A program made the position numbers and the translations under genes. Under the pieces are notes generated by a model. That model was not told where the DNA came from. It searched no databases and worked only from the letters and a program-made list of their open reading frames with translations. This document shows positions 25,394-34,266 of a stretch of 64,000 nt of DNA, in pieces. Every line of letters begins with the position of its first letter. Within the stretch, counting starts at the first letter, position 1. Origin of the DNA: Snodgrassella alvi_G (lineage in GTDB: Bacteria; Pseudomonadota; Gammaproteobacteria; Burkholderiales; Neisseriaceae); NCBI GenBank assembly GCA_946478525.1, contig CAMLCH010000004.1, forward strand, positions 47,649-111,648, given 5' to 3'.

Positions 25394-26019
25394 AAGTGGT
25401 ACAGCTGGGGTTGCGTGATTATGAACCAATATTTGCCGCAATGCAGCAATTTACAGCAAAGCGTACTCAGGACACAGAAGATGAACTGTGGGTGGTTGAG
25501 CATCCAGCTGTGTTTACTCAGGGTATGGCTGGTAAGCCGGAACATATTCTGGTACATGATGATATTCCGGTAGTACAGATCGACCGTGGCGGACAGGTAA
25601 CTTATCATGGACCCGGACAGCTGGTAGTGTACACGCTGATTGATTTCAAACGGCGACGGATTACGGTGCGTGAACTGGTTAGTCAGCTGGAAAATAGTAT
25701 TATTGCTACACTGGCTGATTATGGTGTCGCGGCGGTGAATGATCCGAAACGTCCCGGGGTATATGTAAACGGTCAAAAAATTGCTTCGCTGGGTTTACGT
25801 ATTAAGCAAGGCGCGGTATATCACGGTTTGGCACTGAATGTGAATATGGATCTGGCACCGTTTAAGCATATTAATCCTTGTGGTTACGCTGGTTTAGAAA
25901 TGACACAACTGGCTGCACTGGTTCAACCCTGCCCAACCTTGGCAGCAGTGGCAGCTCGTTTAACCGATTATTTGATATTGCAATTGAATGCACCGCTATC
26001 TGAGCGGCTATCTACATAG
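25390..26019 (+). CDS. lipB: Octanoyl-[ACP]:protein octanoyltransferase (LipB)
   Basis: LipB moves octanoate from acyl carrier protein to lipoyl domains of enzymes such as pyruvate dehydrogenase. The 209-residue product contains VEHPAVFTQG, the RGGQVTYHGPGQLVVY substrate-binding block, GQKIASLGLRI with the catalytic lysine, and NPCGYAGLEMTQL with the catalytic cysteine near residue 164. The ATG overlaps the end of the DUF493 gene by four bases, and lipA follows after 11 bases, so the three genes form one operon. Confidence 0.97.
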   Translation: MKVVQLGLRDYEPIFAAMQQFTAKRTQDTEDELWVVEHPAVFTQGMAGKPEHILVHDDIPVVQIDRGGQVTYHGPGQLVVYTLIDFKRRRITVRELVSQLENSIIATLADYGVAAVNDPKRPGVYVNGQKIASLGLRIKQGAVYHGLALNVNMDLAPFKHINPCGYAGLEMTQLAALVQPCPTLAAVAARLTDYLILQLNAPLSERLST

Positions 26020-26030
26020 AAAGTTGTATT

Positions 26031-26987
26031 ATGAGTCAAGACAATAGCCAAGGGGTTAAGCACAAGGGTGCAGAAAAAATGGCGCGTATCCCAATTAAGG
26101 TGGTACCGCTGGAAGAAAAATTGAAAAAGCCTGATTGGATTCGTGCCAGATTACCCAGTAATAAGAAATTTTTTGAAATAAAAAGTATTGTGCGCGAGCA
26201 AAAGTTGCATACGGTTTGCGAGGAAGCCAGCTGCCCTAATATTGGTGAATGTTTCAGTAAGGGTACAGCAACTTTTATGATCATGGGAGATATCTGTACA
26301 CGTCGTTGCCCATTCTGCGATGTGGGACACGGTCGTCCTAATCCTCTTGATCCAGATGAGCCGAAACATCTGGCTGAATCTGTGAAAGCCATGAATCTGC
26401 GTTATGTGGTCATTACTTCGGTAGATCGCGATGACTTGCGTGATGGCGGCGCGCAGCATTTTGTTAATTGTATTACTGCTATTCGTGAATCCAGTCCGCG
26501 TACTCAGATTGAAGTGTTGGTGCCAGATTTTCGGGGACGCTTAGATGTGGCGTTACAAATTCTGGCGCAAACACCTCCGGATGTGCTCAATCATAATCTG
26601 GAAACTGCACCAAGATTGTATAAGCAGGCGCGGCCGGGTGCCGATTATATGCATTCGCTCAAGTTACTGAAAGAATATAAGGCATTGCGACCAGAAGTGG
26701 CCACTAAATCTGGTCTGATGGTTGGATTGGGTGAAAGTGATGAAGAAATTCTGGAAGTCATGCAGGATTTACGGGCGCATGATGTAGAGATGATTACCAT
26801 TGGTCAGTATTTGCAGCCAAGTAATAGTCATTTGCCTGTACTGCGTTATGTGACACCTGAACAATTCAAAATTTTTGAAAAACGAGCCTATGAAATGGGC
26901 TTTAAACATGGCGCGATCGGGGCGATGGTTCGTTCCAGTTACCATGCTGATGCACAGGCAGAATTGGCCGGGGTGGTCGGAGAATAA
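26031..26987 (+). CDS. lipA: Lipoyl synthase (LipA)
   Basis: LipA is a radical-SAM enzyme that inserts two sulfurs into protein-bound octanoate, completing lipoate. The 318-residue protein has the auxiliary cluster motif CEEASCPNIGEC and the radical-SAM motif CTRRCPFC, each binding a 4Fe-4S cluster. The C-terminal RSSYHAD contains the serine that ligates the auxiliary cluster. It directly follows lipB in the same operon and ends at a strong terminator. The start at 26031 gives an N-terminal tail of about 20 residues before the conserved region; the in-frame ATG at 26079 is an alternative. Confidence 0.98.
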   Translation: MSQDNSQGVKHKGAEKMARIPIKVVPLEEKLKKPDWIRARLPSNKKFFEIKSIVREQKLHTVCEEASCPNIGECFSKGTATFMIMGDICTRRCPFCDVGHGRPNPLDPDEPKHLAESVKAMNLRYVVITSVDRDDLRDGGAQHFVNCITAIRESSPRTQIEVLVPDFRGRLDVALQILAQTPPDVLNHNLETAPRLYKQARPGADYMHSLKLLKEYKALRPEVATKSGLMVGLGESDEEILEVMQDLRAHDVEMITIGQYLQPSNSHLPVLRYVTPEQFKIFEKRAYEMGFKHGAIGAMVRSSYHADAQAELAGVVGE

Positions 26988-26993
26988 AATCAC

Positions 26994-27028
26994 AAGGAAG
27001 ATAGTATTTATCTTCCTTATATTTTTTG
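26994..27028 (+). terminator. Terminator after lipA
   Basis: AAGGAAGATA (26994-27003) and TATCTTCCTT (27009-27018) form a perfect 10-bp stem with a GTATT loop, followed by ATATTTTTT. It closes the ybeD-like/lipB/lipA operon. Confidence 0.8.
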
Positions 27029-27068
27029 GTTAATAATGACTATTTTATTTAGATAAGGAGAATTAAAG

Positions 27069-27353
27069 ATGCGAATTAATGAATATTTTGATGGTAAGGT
27101 AATTTCTATTGCGATGAAAACGGCTACTCTACCGGCTACCGTTGGTGTCATGCAGCCCGGAGAATATACTTTTTTGACTGAACAACTGGAAACAATGAAG
27201 GTGATCTCTGGTGCCTTATCGGTATTGTTACCGGGAAGTCAGGATTGGCATAGTTATCATGATAATGAGGTTTTTCAGGTAGCGGCAGGTCAAAAATTTC
27301 AGGTAAAGGTTTTGCAGGATACAGCATATATTTGCACCTATGGACAGGAATAA
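27069..27353 (+). CDS. ppnP: Pyrimidine/purine nucleoside phosphorylase (PpnP)
   Basis: This is a 94-residue single-domain cupin of the PpnP (YaiE, formerly DUF1255) family, which phosphorolyses several nucleosides to base and ribose 1-phosphate. The length is full. Family blocks are NEYFDGKVISIA, GVMQPGEYTF, ISGALSVLLPG and FQVAAGQKFQVKV. A GATAAGGAG ribosome site precedes the ATG. It is flanked by terminators on both sides and so is a single-gene unit. Confidence 0.93.
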   Translation: MRINEYFDGKVISIAMKTATLPATVGVMQPGEYTFLTEQLETMKVISGALSVLLPGSQDWHSYHDNEVFQVAAGQKFQVKVLQDTAYICTYGQE

Positions 27354-27443
27354 TTAGAGATTTATTTTTGCTTTGTGCTATTGCTGCTCATAAATCTTTG
27401 CGTCATCTGCATAAAAGTGGAATTATTAACTCAGTATAAATTT

Positions 27444-27475
27444 GCCAAAAGTATTCAAGACTTTTGGCTTTTTTT
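27444..27475 (+). terminator. Terminator after ppnP
   Basis: GCCAAAAGT (27444-27452) and ACTTTTGGC (27460-27468) form a perfect 9-bp stem with a seven-base loop, followed by seven T residues. It is a textbook intrinsic terminator. Confidence 0.85.
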
Positions 27476-27977
27476 CTGGGATTTTAATCGGTAATTTATG
27501 CAGGTGAGGCTGTCAGAGATAGGTATTCTGGTAAAGGTTTGTTTGATCAAGCATAAAGAGGAGATAATGATTTTTTAAAATAGACAGCTGGAAATTGGCG
27601 ATTATCATTAGTAAAACAGCTGTCAGTAGCGTTAAATCTTTACCAATGTGATCAGAAAACACTCTCAAATAATAAATCCAAAGACATAACAAAAATCAAA
27701 GATTGTGATTAAATATCCGATGTTGTGGTGTGTGGCCATAATCCACGAAATTGAGCAAATTAGCTGATATAGGCATTATCAAAACAATTGGTTCCGAATC
27801 GAAATCACGTTTATTTGATTTAGCGAATTTTAGAAAAATCATTGTATTCTGGAATGGATAGAAGATGGTTATGCATTAAGTGGTGCTGTCTAAAAAGTCG
27901 AAACAGAATAGCTGAAATTGGCTTCCTAATAAGCTTCATTTAAATGTAAATTTTCTTTGTCATTTCAAATATTAAAT

Positions 27978-27996
27978 AATAATTATTATCATTTGT
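27978..27996. promoter_or_regulatory. Fur-box-like sequence
   Basis: The 19 bases match the Fur consensus GATAATGATAATCATTATC at 13 positions, including an unbroken ATCATT core. A possible promoter TTGTCA (27957-27962) with TAATTA 17 bases later overlaps it, as a repressed promoter would. The region is very AT-rich, so the match could be chance. Confidence 0.3.
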
Positions 27997-27999
27997 AAT

Positions 28000-28040
28000 A
28001 ATTGCTATTGTCATTTTATGCAAATAGCAATTGTTTTTTT
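28000..28040 (+). terminator. Orphan intrinsic terminator upstream of gltB
   Basis: AATTGCTATT (28000-28009) and AATAGCAATT (28023-28032) form a perfect 10-bp stem, followed by G and seven T residues. No annotated gene lies upstream without its own terminator, so it must end either a leader from a nearby promoter or an unannotated small RNA. Confidence 0.65.
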
Positions 28041-28203
28041 GTCCAAAATTTGACATTTATTACAACTGCAAAATTTAGTGAAAAATAGCTTTTTTTTACT
28101 TTTATACATGAATTGACAGTTATAAATCAGTTTTGGGTAGTTATTTAGACTAATTTTTGCTCTATTAATAGTGTTTTACTTTTCGATAACAATAAAAAAA
28201 TTT

Positions 28204-28233
28204 TTGACTAGAATAAGAAAACTTTTGTATGTT
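28204..28233 (+). promoter_or_regulatory. Likely gltB promoter
   Basis: TTGACT (28204-28209) and TATGTT (28228-28233) are spaced by 18 bases, giving a start near 28240 and a leader of about 55 bases before the gltB ATG. TTGACA boxes at 28050 and 28113 are weaker alternatives because their -10 partners are poor. Confidence 0.45.
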
Positions 28234-28294
28234 AGTGATTCTGTTAATTTAAATTGTACTTTGCAGTGAGTGCAGCAAGTAAGGGGGTTTGGAT

Positions 28295-31200
28295 ATGTCC
28301 AAATTATATGACCAGTCATTTGAGAAAGAAAATTGTGGTTTTGGTTTGATTGCCAATATTGATGGCGAACCTAGTCACAAGGTGGTGCGGACAGCTATTT
28401 TGGGGCTGTCACGTATGCAGCATCGTGGCGCTATTCTTTCTGACGGTAAAACTGGCGATGGCTGCGGTTTGTTACTGCAAATGCCGAAAAAATTTTTTCA
28501 GGCGGTAGCAGAAGAAGAAGGCGTTACACTGGCAAAAAATTTTGCTGTCGGCATGATTTTTTTTCCTCGTGATGAAGATTTAATACAGAAATATAAAGCA
28601 ATTATTGAAGAAGAGTTAACGCAGGAAACGTTGAGTATTTCTTTATGGCGTACTGTGCCGACTAATCCTAAAATGTTGGGCGATATCGCATTGGCAGATA
28701 TGCCTTATATTGAACAAGTTTTTATTGATGCACCAGCTGGCTGGCTTAAACGCGATTTAGAACGACGGCTGTTTATGACGCGGCGTCGCATAGAAAAACG
28801 AATTGATCATCGCGATTTTTATATTTGTAGTTTGTCTAATCAGGTAACAATCTATAAAGGCTTATGTATGCCTAAGGATTTACCTAAATTTTATCCTGAT
28901 TTGGCAGATCTACGCATGCAAAGCGCTATTTGCTTATTTCATCAGCGCTTTTCCACCAATACTTTACCGCGTTGGCAGCTGGCTCAGCCATTCCGTTATC
29001 TGGCACACAATGGTGAAATTAACACTATTTCCGGCAACCGTGCATGGGCAAGAGCTCGTTCTTATAAATATCACACTCCACTGATTCCAGACTTACAATC
29101 AGCGGCACCGTTTGTGAATGAAACCGGTTCCGACTCCAGCTCTATGGACAATATGCTGGAGCTATTTGTGAATGGCGGCATGGATTTATTTCGTGCGGTG
29201 CGCTTACTGGTACCACCAGCATGGCAACACAATCCAGATATGGATGAAGATTTGCGTGCATTTTATGATTTCAATTCCATGCATATGGAACCGTGGGATG
29301 GTCCTGCTGGTATTGTGCTCAGTGACGGTCGCTATGCAGCCTGTACTCTGGATCGCAATGGTTTACGCCCGGCGCGTTATGTCATTACCCATGACCGGCT
29401 AATTACTATTGCCTCAGAAGTGGGTATTTGGGATTATGCCCCCGATGAAGTGATGCAAAAGGGGCGTGTTGGTCCGGGAGAATTACTGGTTATTGATACC
29501 CATGAAGGCAAATTATTGCAATCGGCGGATACTAACGCAGAACTGAAAGCACGTCATCCTTATAAACAATGGCTCGATAAAAATGTACTGACCCTGATTC
29601 CGTTTGAACAGTTGCCTGATGATCAGGTTGGCGAATCCAGCTTGGCGCCGGATAAATTGCTGATTTATCAGAAGCAGTTTGGCTACAATATGGAAGAGTT
29701 GGAAAATATCGTGCGCGTGCTGGGTGAGAATGGTCAGGAACCTGTCGGATCGATGGGTGATGATACGCCATTTGCCGTATTGTCGCAGCGACCCCGTGTT
29801 TTATATGATTATTTTCGTCAATATTTTGCGCAGGTAACCAATCCGCCTATTGATCCTCTACGCGAAAAACATGTCATGAGTCTCAATACCTGTATTGGTA
29901 GAGAAATGAGCGTGTTTTTTGAAGCAGAAGGAATGTCTCATCGGGTTAGTTTTAAATCACCAGTATTGCTGTACTCAGATATGATGCAGTTGATGAAGCT
30001 GTCAAAAGAACATTATAAACAGCATTTGTTGCAGGCAGTTTACAACCCGAAAGAAATTAGCCTGAAAGAAGCTCTAATCCAATTGTGTGATGAAGCCGTC
30101 GAAGCAGTGCGTAATGGCGCAGTTTTGCTGGTAATATCCGACCGTGAGATTAGTCGGGATGCTATCCCGATTCCTGCGGTGTTAAGTGTGGGTGCTGTTC
30201 AGCAAAGACTGGTGGAAACCAATCTGCGTTGCGATGCCAATATCATTGTGGAAACAGCTTCAACACGTAATCCACATCATTTCGCGGTCCTGATCGGCTT
30301 GGGGGCAACAGCAATTTATCCCTATCTGGCCTATGAAAGTTTGGCACGGATGGTGAGTATAGGTGCCATTACCAAACCGTTGCGCGTGGTAATGATGAAT
30401 TTCCGCAACGGGATCAATAAAGGCTTGTACAAAATCATCTCTAAAATGGGAATATCAACCATTTCCTCTTATCGCTGTGCTTGTTTGTTTGAAGCCATCG
30501 GTTTTCATCATGAAGTGATGGAGCTGTGTTTCAAAAATATGATTAACCGTATTGAAGGAGCGACTTTTGCCCAACTGAATGCAGATTTGCAAGCTATACA
30601 TAAGATTGCATGGCAAAAAAGTCGTGGTTTGGAAATTGGGGGTTACCTGAAATACAAGCCACTGGGTGAATATCACGCTTATAATCCAGATGTGGTTAAT
30701 ACTTTGCAGGCAGCTATTAATAGTGGTGATTACACTAAATATCGCCGTTATGCGGATGTGGTTAACAATCGTCCGCCGGCTATGCTGCGCGACTTATTGC
30801 GCCTGAAAACTGAGTCCGTTACTCCGGTTGCTATTGAACAGGTGGAAGCAGCGGAAAATCTTTATCGGCGTTTTGATTCTGCTGCCATGTCTATCGGCGC
30901 GCTTAGTCCAGAAGCGCATGAAGCGCTGGCAACTGCCATGAATCGTTTGGGCGGTTATTCTAATTCCGGTGAAGGTGGAGAAGATCCCCGTCGTTATGGT
31001 ACAGAACGGGTCTCACGGATTAAGCAGGTGGCATCAGGTCGTTTTGGGGTGACGCCTGCCTATCTGATGAGTGCTGATGTTATTCAGATTAAGGTGGCGC
31101 AGGGCGCGAAACCGGGTGAAGGCGGACAGTTACCCGGTGATAAAGTCACACCTTATATTGCCCAGTTACGTTTTGCTGTGCCCGGTTCGACGCTGATTTC

Positions 31201-32761
31201 TCCACCACCGCATCATGATATTTATTCCATTGAAGATTTGGCACAGCTGATTTTCGATCTAAAACAAATTAATCCTCGGGCGCTGATATCAGTCAAACTG
31301 GTGTCCTTACCCGGTGTAGGTACAATTGCTACAGGGGTGACTAAAGCCTATGCTGATCTGATTACCATTTCCGGCTATGACGGTGGTACCGGTGCCAGTC
31401 CGATTACCAGCGTTAAATATGCCGGTAGTCCATGGGAATTGGGGCTGGCAGAAGCGCAACAGGCATTAGTAGAAAATAATTTGCGTCACAAGGTACGTTT
31501 ACAGGTTGATGGTGGCCTGAAAACCGGTCTGGATATTGTCAAAGCAGCTATTTTAGGTGCAGAGAGCTTTGGCTTTGGTACCGGACCCATGATTGCGCTA
31601 GGCTGTCGTTATCTACGTATTTGTCATCTGAATAACTGTGCCACTGGCGTGACGACACAGGACGATACCTTGCGGCAGGAACATTTCCACGGGCTACCGG
31701 AAAAAGCGATGAATTATTTCAAATTTATCGCTCAGGATGTTCGGGAAATTATGGCTCAGCTGGGGGTAACGCAACTTACTGATCTGATCGGGCGTACCGA
31801 CTTACTGGAAGTGGTTGCCGGCATCACAGCTAAACAGACAACGCTGAATTTGAATAAGTTACTTTATCAGCCCAAAGTACCGATGGGCAGTTCCTGTTAC
31901 TGTACGCAAAATAATCCGCCATTTGATAAAGGCCGGCTGAATCGTACCATTATTGAAGATGTTGGCGATGCAGTCGTTAATGGTCAGGACGTTGATCTCA
32001 GTTATGATATCAACAATACTGATCGTTCTGTTGGTGCAACTTTATCCGGCCAGATTGCTGCTGCCTACGGTAATCGTGGTTTGCCAACGCAGAAGTTTGA
32101 TTTACATCTGACCGGCACAGCTGGCCAAAGCTTTGGTGTGTGGCTGGCCGGAACAGTTAATCTGTACTTAACCGGCGATGCAAATGACTATGTTGGTAAA
32201 GGCATGGCTGGTGGCAAAATTGTGATTCGTCCGCATGATGGTGTTGCTTTCCGTCCTGAGGAAACAACCATTATTGGCAATACCTGTCTGTATGGTGCCA
32301 CCGGAGGTAAATTGTTTGCTTCCGGTCGTGCTGGTGAACGTTTTGCGGTGCGTAATTCAGGTGCAACAGTCGTAGTTGAGGGCATTGGTGATAATGGCTG
32401 TGAGTACATGACTGGTGGTGTTGTCTGTGTATTAGGACAGACAGGAATTAATTTTGGTGCAGGTATGACCGGTGGTTTTGCCTATGTACTGGATGTGGAT
32501 GGTAAGTTCCGACAGCGGATCAATACTGAATTGGTTGAAGACCTTGAGCTGGGGTCACTGACCATGCATCAGGAAAATCTGCGCGGTTTGATTGCAGAGC
32601 ATGTAGAGAATACCTTTAGTCCGTTGGGTGAACGCATTCTGGCAGAATGGGACAATTATGTTGACCGTTTCGTGCTGGTTAAACCCAAAGCTAATGATGT
32701 CCATGCATTGCTGGGGCATAAACCGCGTACGGTAACGGAATTACGTGCGGTTACCCAGTAA
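28295..32761 (+). CDS. gltB: Glutamate synthase (NADPH) large subunit
   Basis: GltB (alpha subunit) transfers the amide nitrogen of glutamine to 2-oxoglutarate, the main ammonia-assimilating GOGAT reaction, together with GltD. The protein is about 1488 residues. The N-terminal NCGFGL holds Cys14, the nucleophile exposed by propeptide removal in the amidotransferase domain. The central FMN domain has GEGGEDPRRYGTE and KPGEGGQLPG. CRYLRICHLNNC near residue 1103 supplies the three cysteines of the 3Fe-4S cluster. The C-terminal beta-helix domain has repeated glycine-rich turns. I prefer ATG 28295 to the upstream TTG 28289 because AAGGGGG lies seven bases before the ATG. Confidence 0.97.
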   Translation: MSKLYDQSFEKENCGFGLIANIDGEPSHKVVRTAILGLSRMQHRGAILSDGKTGDGCGLLLQMPKKFFQAVAEEEGVTLAKNFAVGMIFFPRDEDLIQKYKAIIEEELTQETLSISLWRTVPTNPKMLGDIALADMPYIEQVFIDAPAGWLKRDLERRLFMTRRRIEKRIDHRDFYICSLSNQVTIYKGLCMPKDLPKFYPDLADLRMQSAICLFHQRFSTNTLPRWQLAQPFRYLAHNGEINTISGNRAWARARSYKYHTPLIPDLQSAAPFVNETGSDSSSMDNMLELFVNGGMDLFRAVRLLVPPAWQHNPDMDEDLRAFYDFNSMHMEPWDGPAGIVLSDGRYAACTLDRNGLRPARYVITHDRLITIASEVGIWDYAPDEVMQKGRVGPGELLVIDTHEGKLLQSADTNAELKARHPYKQWLDKNVLTLIPFEQLPDDQVGESSLAPDKLLIYQKQFGYNMEELENIVRVLGENGQEPVGSMGDDTPFAVLSQRPRVLYDYFRQYFAQVTNPPIDPLREKHVMSLNTCIGREMSVFFEAEGMSHRVSFKSPVLLYSDMMQLMKLSKEHYKQHLLQAVYNPKEISLKEALIQLCDEAVEAVRNGAVLLVISDREISRDAIPIPAVLSVGAVQQRLVETNLRCDANIIVETASTRNPHHFAVLIGLGATAIYPYLAYESLARMVSIGAITKPLRVVMMNFRNGINKGLYKIISKMGISTISSYRCACLFEAIGFHHEVMELCFKNMINRIEGATFAQLNADLQAIHKIAWQKSRGLEIGGYLKYKPLGEYHAYNPDVVNTLQAAINSGDYTKYRRYADVVNNRPPAMLRDLLRLKTESVTPVAIEQVEAAENLYRRFDSAAMSIGALSPEAHEALATAMNRLGGYSNSGEGGEDPRRYGTERVSRIKQVASGRFGVTPAYLMSADVIQIKVAQGAKPGEGGQLPGDKVTPYIAQLRFAVPGSTLISPPPHHDIYSIEDLAQLIFDLKQINPRALISVKLVSLPGVGTIATGVTKAYADLITISGYDGGTGASPITSVKYAGSPWELGLAEAQQALVENNLRHKVRLQVDGGLKTGLDIVKAAILGAESFGFGTGPMIALGCRYLRICHLNNCATGVTTQDDTLRQEHFHGLPEKAMNYFKFIAQDVREIMAQLGVTQLTDLIGRTDLLEVVAGITAKQTTLNLNKLLYQPKVPMGSSCYCTQNNPPFDKGRLNRTIIEDVGDAVVNGQDVDLSYDINNTDRSVGATLSGQIAAAYGNRGLPTQKFDLHLTGTAGQSFGVWLAGTVNLYLTGDANDYVGKGMAGGKIVIRPHDGVAFRPEETTIIGNTCLYGATGGKLFASGRAGERFAVRNSGATVVVEGIGDNGCEYMTGGVVCVLGQTGINFGAGMTGGFAYVLDVDGKFRQRINTELVEDLELGSLTMHQENLRGLIAEHVENTFSPLGERILAEWDNYVDRFVLVKPKANDVHALLGHKPRTVTELRAVTQ

Positions 32762-32809
32762 TTTGGCCAAAGTAGCCTGAATAATCAAAAATAATGCAAG
32801 GAACGCACC

Positions 32810-34219
32810 ATGAGTCAACGCGAAAATGTTTATCAGTTTATCGATGTACCGCGTGTTAACCCGCCTAAAGAACCTATGACGGTACGTCGTCACCAATTTG
32901 TAGAAATTTATCAGCCTTTTACTGAGGCTCAAGCACTAGCACAGGCTGACCGTTGTCTGGCCTGTGGCAATCCTTACTGCCAGAATAAGTGCCCGTTACA
33001 TAATAATATTCCTAACTGGCTAAGACTGGCCAATGAAGGACGTATTATCGAAGCAGTGGAACTGGCACATCTTACCAATAGTCTGCCAGAAGTTTGCGGA
33101 CGGGTCTGCCCGCAAGATCGCTTGTGTGAAGGAGATTGCACCCTGAATGCTGAGTTTGGTGCAGTTACCATTGGGGCTATTGAAAAATACATCACCGAGC
33201 AAGCTTTTGCACAAGGCTGGCGCCCAGATGTTGGCTATGTGGAAAAAACCGGTAAGAAAGTCGCGGTTATTGGTGCCGGACCGGCGGGGCTGGGCTGTGC
33301 CGATCGGCTCATTCGTAATGGCGTCGATGTAACGGTTTATGAACGCGCCACAGAAATAGGTGGATTACTCACTTTTGGAATACCATCATTCAAACTGGAA
33401 AAAGAAGTGATGAAACATCGTCGTCACGTTCTCAGTGATATGGGTATCGACTTCAGATTGGGAGTAAATGTTGGCGTCGACATTACCCTGCAACAATTGG
33501 CAGAAGAATATGACGCTGTTTTTCTGGGGGTAGGTACCTATCAGGGATTACGTGCCGGAATTGAAAATGAGGATGCAGAAGGTGTCTATTCTGCCTTACC
33601 TTATCTGATTGGCAATACCGAGCAATTACTCAATCTGTCCAGCAGCCAGTATGTATCTTTGGCTGGAAAAAAAGTAGTGGTATTAGGTGGTGGAGATACG
33701 GCGATGGATTGTGTCCGTACAGCTGTGCGACAGCAGGCAAGTGAAGTTATCTGTGCCTATCGACGTGATGAAGCTAATATGCCCGGTTCGAAAAAAGAAT
33801 TTAATAATGCCAGAGAAGAAGGGGTAAAATTTAAATTCAACGTTCAGCCGTTGGCTGTCATCACTGATGACAGTCATCAGGTTACTGGTTTAAAACTGGT
33901 AAAAACCTGCTTAGGTGAAGCAGATGAACGTGGTCGACGTCGGGCTGAAATCATTGCCGGTAGTGAGGAAATTTTAAACTGTGATGCGGTTATCATAGCT
34001 TTTGGTTTTGCTCCACATGCCATGCCTTGGCTAAGCGAAGTGGATGTAACAGTTGATAGTCGTGGTCGAATTGAGACTAATGGCTTGTTGAAACAGCAAA
34101 CAGCCAATCCGAAAATTTTTGCCGGTGGTGATATTACCAGAGGGTCTGATTTGGTGGTAACGGCGATAGCTGAAGGACGTGATGCAGCACAAAGCATTAT
34201 GGATTTTCTGGAAGTTTAA
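32810..34219 (+). CDS. gltD: Glutamate synthase small subunit (GltD)
   Basis: GltD (beta subunit) oxidises NADPH through FAD and two 4Fe-4S clusters and passes electrons to GltB. In the 469-residue protein, N-terminal CLACGNPYCQNKCPLHNNIP and CGRVCPQDRLCEGDC carry the cluster cysteines. VIGAGPAGLGCA is the FAD-binding motif, and VVLGGGDTAMDCVRT is the NADPH motif. The late FAGGDITRGSDLVVTAIAEG is also typical. It follows gltB by 48 bases with its own ribosome site and ends at a strong terminator. Confidence 0.97.
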   Translation: MSQRENVYQFIDVPRVNPPKEPMTVRRHQFVEIYQPFTEAQALAQADRCLACGNPYCQNKCPLHNNIPNWLRLANEGRIIEAVELAHLTNSLPEVCGRVCPQDRLCEGDCTLNAEFGAVTIGAIEKYITEQAFAQGWRPDVGYVEKTGKKVAVIGAGPAGLGCADRLIRNGVDVTVYERATEIGGLLTFGIPSFKLEKEVMKHRRHVLSDMGIDFRLGVNVGVDITLQQLAEEYDAVFLGVGTYQGLRAGIENEDAEGVYSALPYLIGNTEQLLNLSSSQYVSLAGKKVVVLGGGDTAMDCVRTAVRQQASEVICAYRRDEANMPGSKKEFNNAREEGVKFKFNVQPLAVITDDSHQVTGLKLVKTCLGEADERGRRRAEIIAGSEEILNCDAVIIAFGFAPHAMPWLSEVDVTVDSRGRIETNGLLKQQTANPKIFAGGDITRGSDLVVTAIAEGRDAAQSIMDFLEV

Positions 34220-34235
34220 TGTCTCAGCAATTCAC

Positions 34236-34264
34236 AACCGCATGCACATGCATGCGGTTTTTTT
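34236..34264 (+). terminator. Terminator after gltD
   Basis: AACCGCATG (34236-34244) and CATGCGGTT (34251-34259) form a perfect 9-bp stem followed by T residues. It closes the gltBD operon just before the convergent oxidoreductase gene. Confidence 0.8.
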
Positions 34265-34266
34265 AT

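Larger units (their letters stand above)
27476..28294. other. Long gltB upstream region with hairpins and possible remnants
   Basis: More than 800 bases without a credible gene. GACAGCTG (27583-27590) and CAGCTGTC (27617-27624) can pair. Around 27780-27900, short frames such as GSESKSRLFDLANF and ILEWIEDGYALSGAV suggest a decayed coding sequence, possibly from a mobile element, but it is too damaged to name. A Fur-like site, an orphan terminator and the gltB promoter lie further downstream and are listed separately. Confidence 0.4.

Noticed and set aside
28018..28053. A leader-peptide frame (MQIAIVFLSKI) spanning the orphan terminator before gltB
   Set aside because: No ribosome site, no run of regulatory codons such as glutamate or glutamine, and its position within the terminator stem is better explained by the hairpin alone.
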